Shown here piece by piece: positions 63,982 through 64,000 of a stretch of DNA of 64,000 nucleotides. This DNA is from Hofstenia miamia (taxonomy: Eukaryota; Xenacoelomorpha; Acoela). Made by a program: the position numbers and the translations under genes. Within the stretch, counting starts at the first letter, position 1, and the number at the start of each line of letters is the position of its first letter. The notes beneath the pieces are model-generated. The model did no database searches, was not told where the DNA came from, and saw only the letters and a program-made list of their open reading frames with translations. The stretch is taken from contig SCFE01000055.1 of assembly GCA_004352715.1 (NCBI GenBank), positions 545,044 to 609,043 on the forward strand. The letters run 5' to 3'.

Positions 63982-64000
63982 AATATATATATATATATAT
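63895..64000. repeat. Compound (TA)n arrays to the window end
   Basis: TA arrays with short interruptions (AGT and GTATATATAAA) extend to the last base. Confidence 0.95.

Overview
The window is strongly AT-rich eukaryotic DNA with very few genes, many long (TA)n arrays and several N gaps. The recognisable protein sequence is almost all decayed transposable elements: CR1/Jockey-like LINEs, a Ty3/gypsy-type LTR element, a Penelope-like (GIY-YIG) element and several Tc1/mariner DNA transposons. One open reading frame looks like a metazoan class A (rhodopsin-like) GPCR. This mix suggests an invertebrate animal with a large, repeat-rich genome. I cannot name the taxon. I saw no operons, bacterial genes, CRISPR arrays, rRNA or tRNA genes.

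Layout. 1-8,200: a minus-strand LINE relic (about 560-2,170), a possible LINE 3' end (about 4,640-4,780), a 52-residue minus-strand ORF (6,070-6,228), then anonymous DNA. 8,200-13,566: anonymous DNA between two gaps. 13,567-18,865: left arm of a 5.3 kb near-perfect inverted repeat. 19,100-22,600: a plus-strand LINE reverse transcriptase relic followed by a gypsy protease/RT/RNase H/integrase relic. 25,191-27,364: the single-exon GPCR-like ORF, flanked by two ~715 bp direct repeats that contain its promoter region and start codon. 27,636-27,920: a minus-strand Penelope relic. 30,313-31,160: the C-terminal half of a mariner-like element. 32,679-37,976: right arm of the inverted repeat. 38,977-39,373: the N-terminal end of the same mariner family on the minus strand. 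44,512-44,811: a 75 bp tandem repeat. 45,086-46,330: a dead Tc1 element. 46,663-64,000: mostly anonymous AT-rich DNA with (TA)n arrays, a hammerhead-ribozyme-like motif (50,099), a 22 bp perfect palindrome (53,378) and a 131 bp duplication around a 21-N gap.

The most consequential observation concerns the assembly. The three largest gaps are each exactly 1,000 N, so they are placeholders. The piece 30,313-37,976 appears to be placed backwards. Flipping it makes both of its junctions match in kind ((TA)n to (TA)n, transposase to transposase), gives one coherent mariner orientation with a terminal repeat at each end, and turns the 5.3 kb inverted repeat into a direct, possibly haplotypic, duplicate. 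The most interesting biology is the GPCR-like ORF, which begins at TM2 and sits between two copies of its own promoter.
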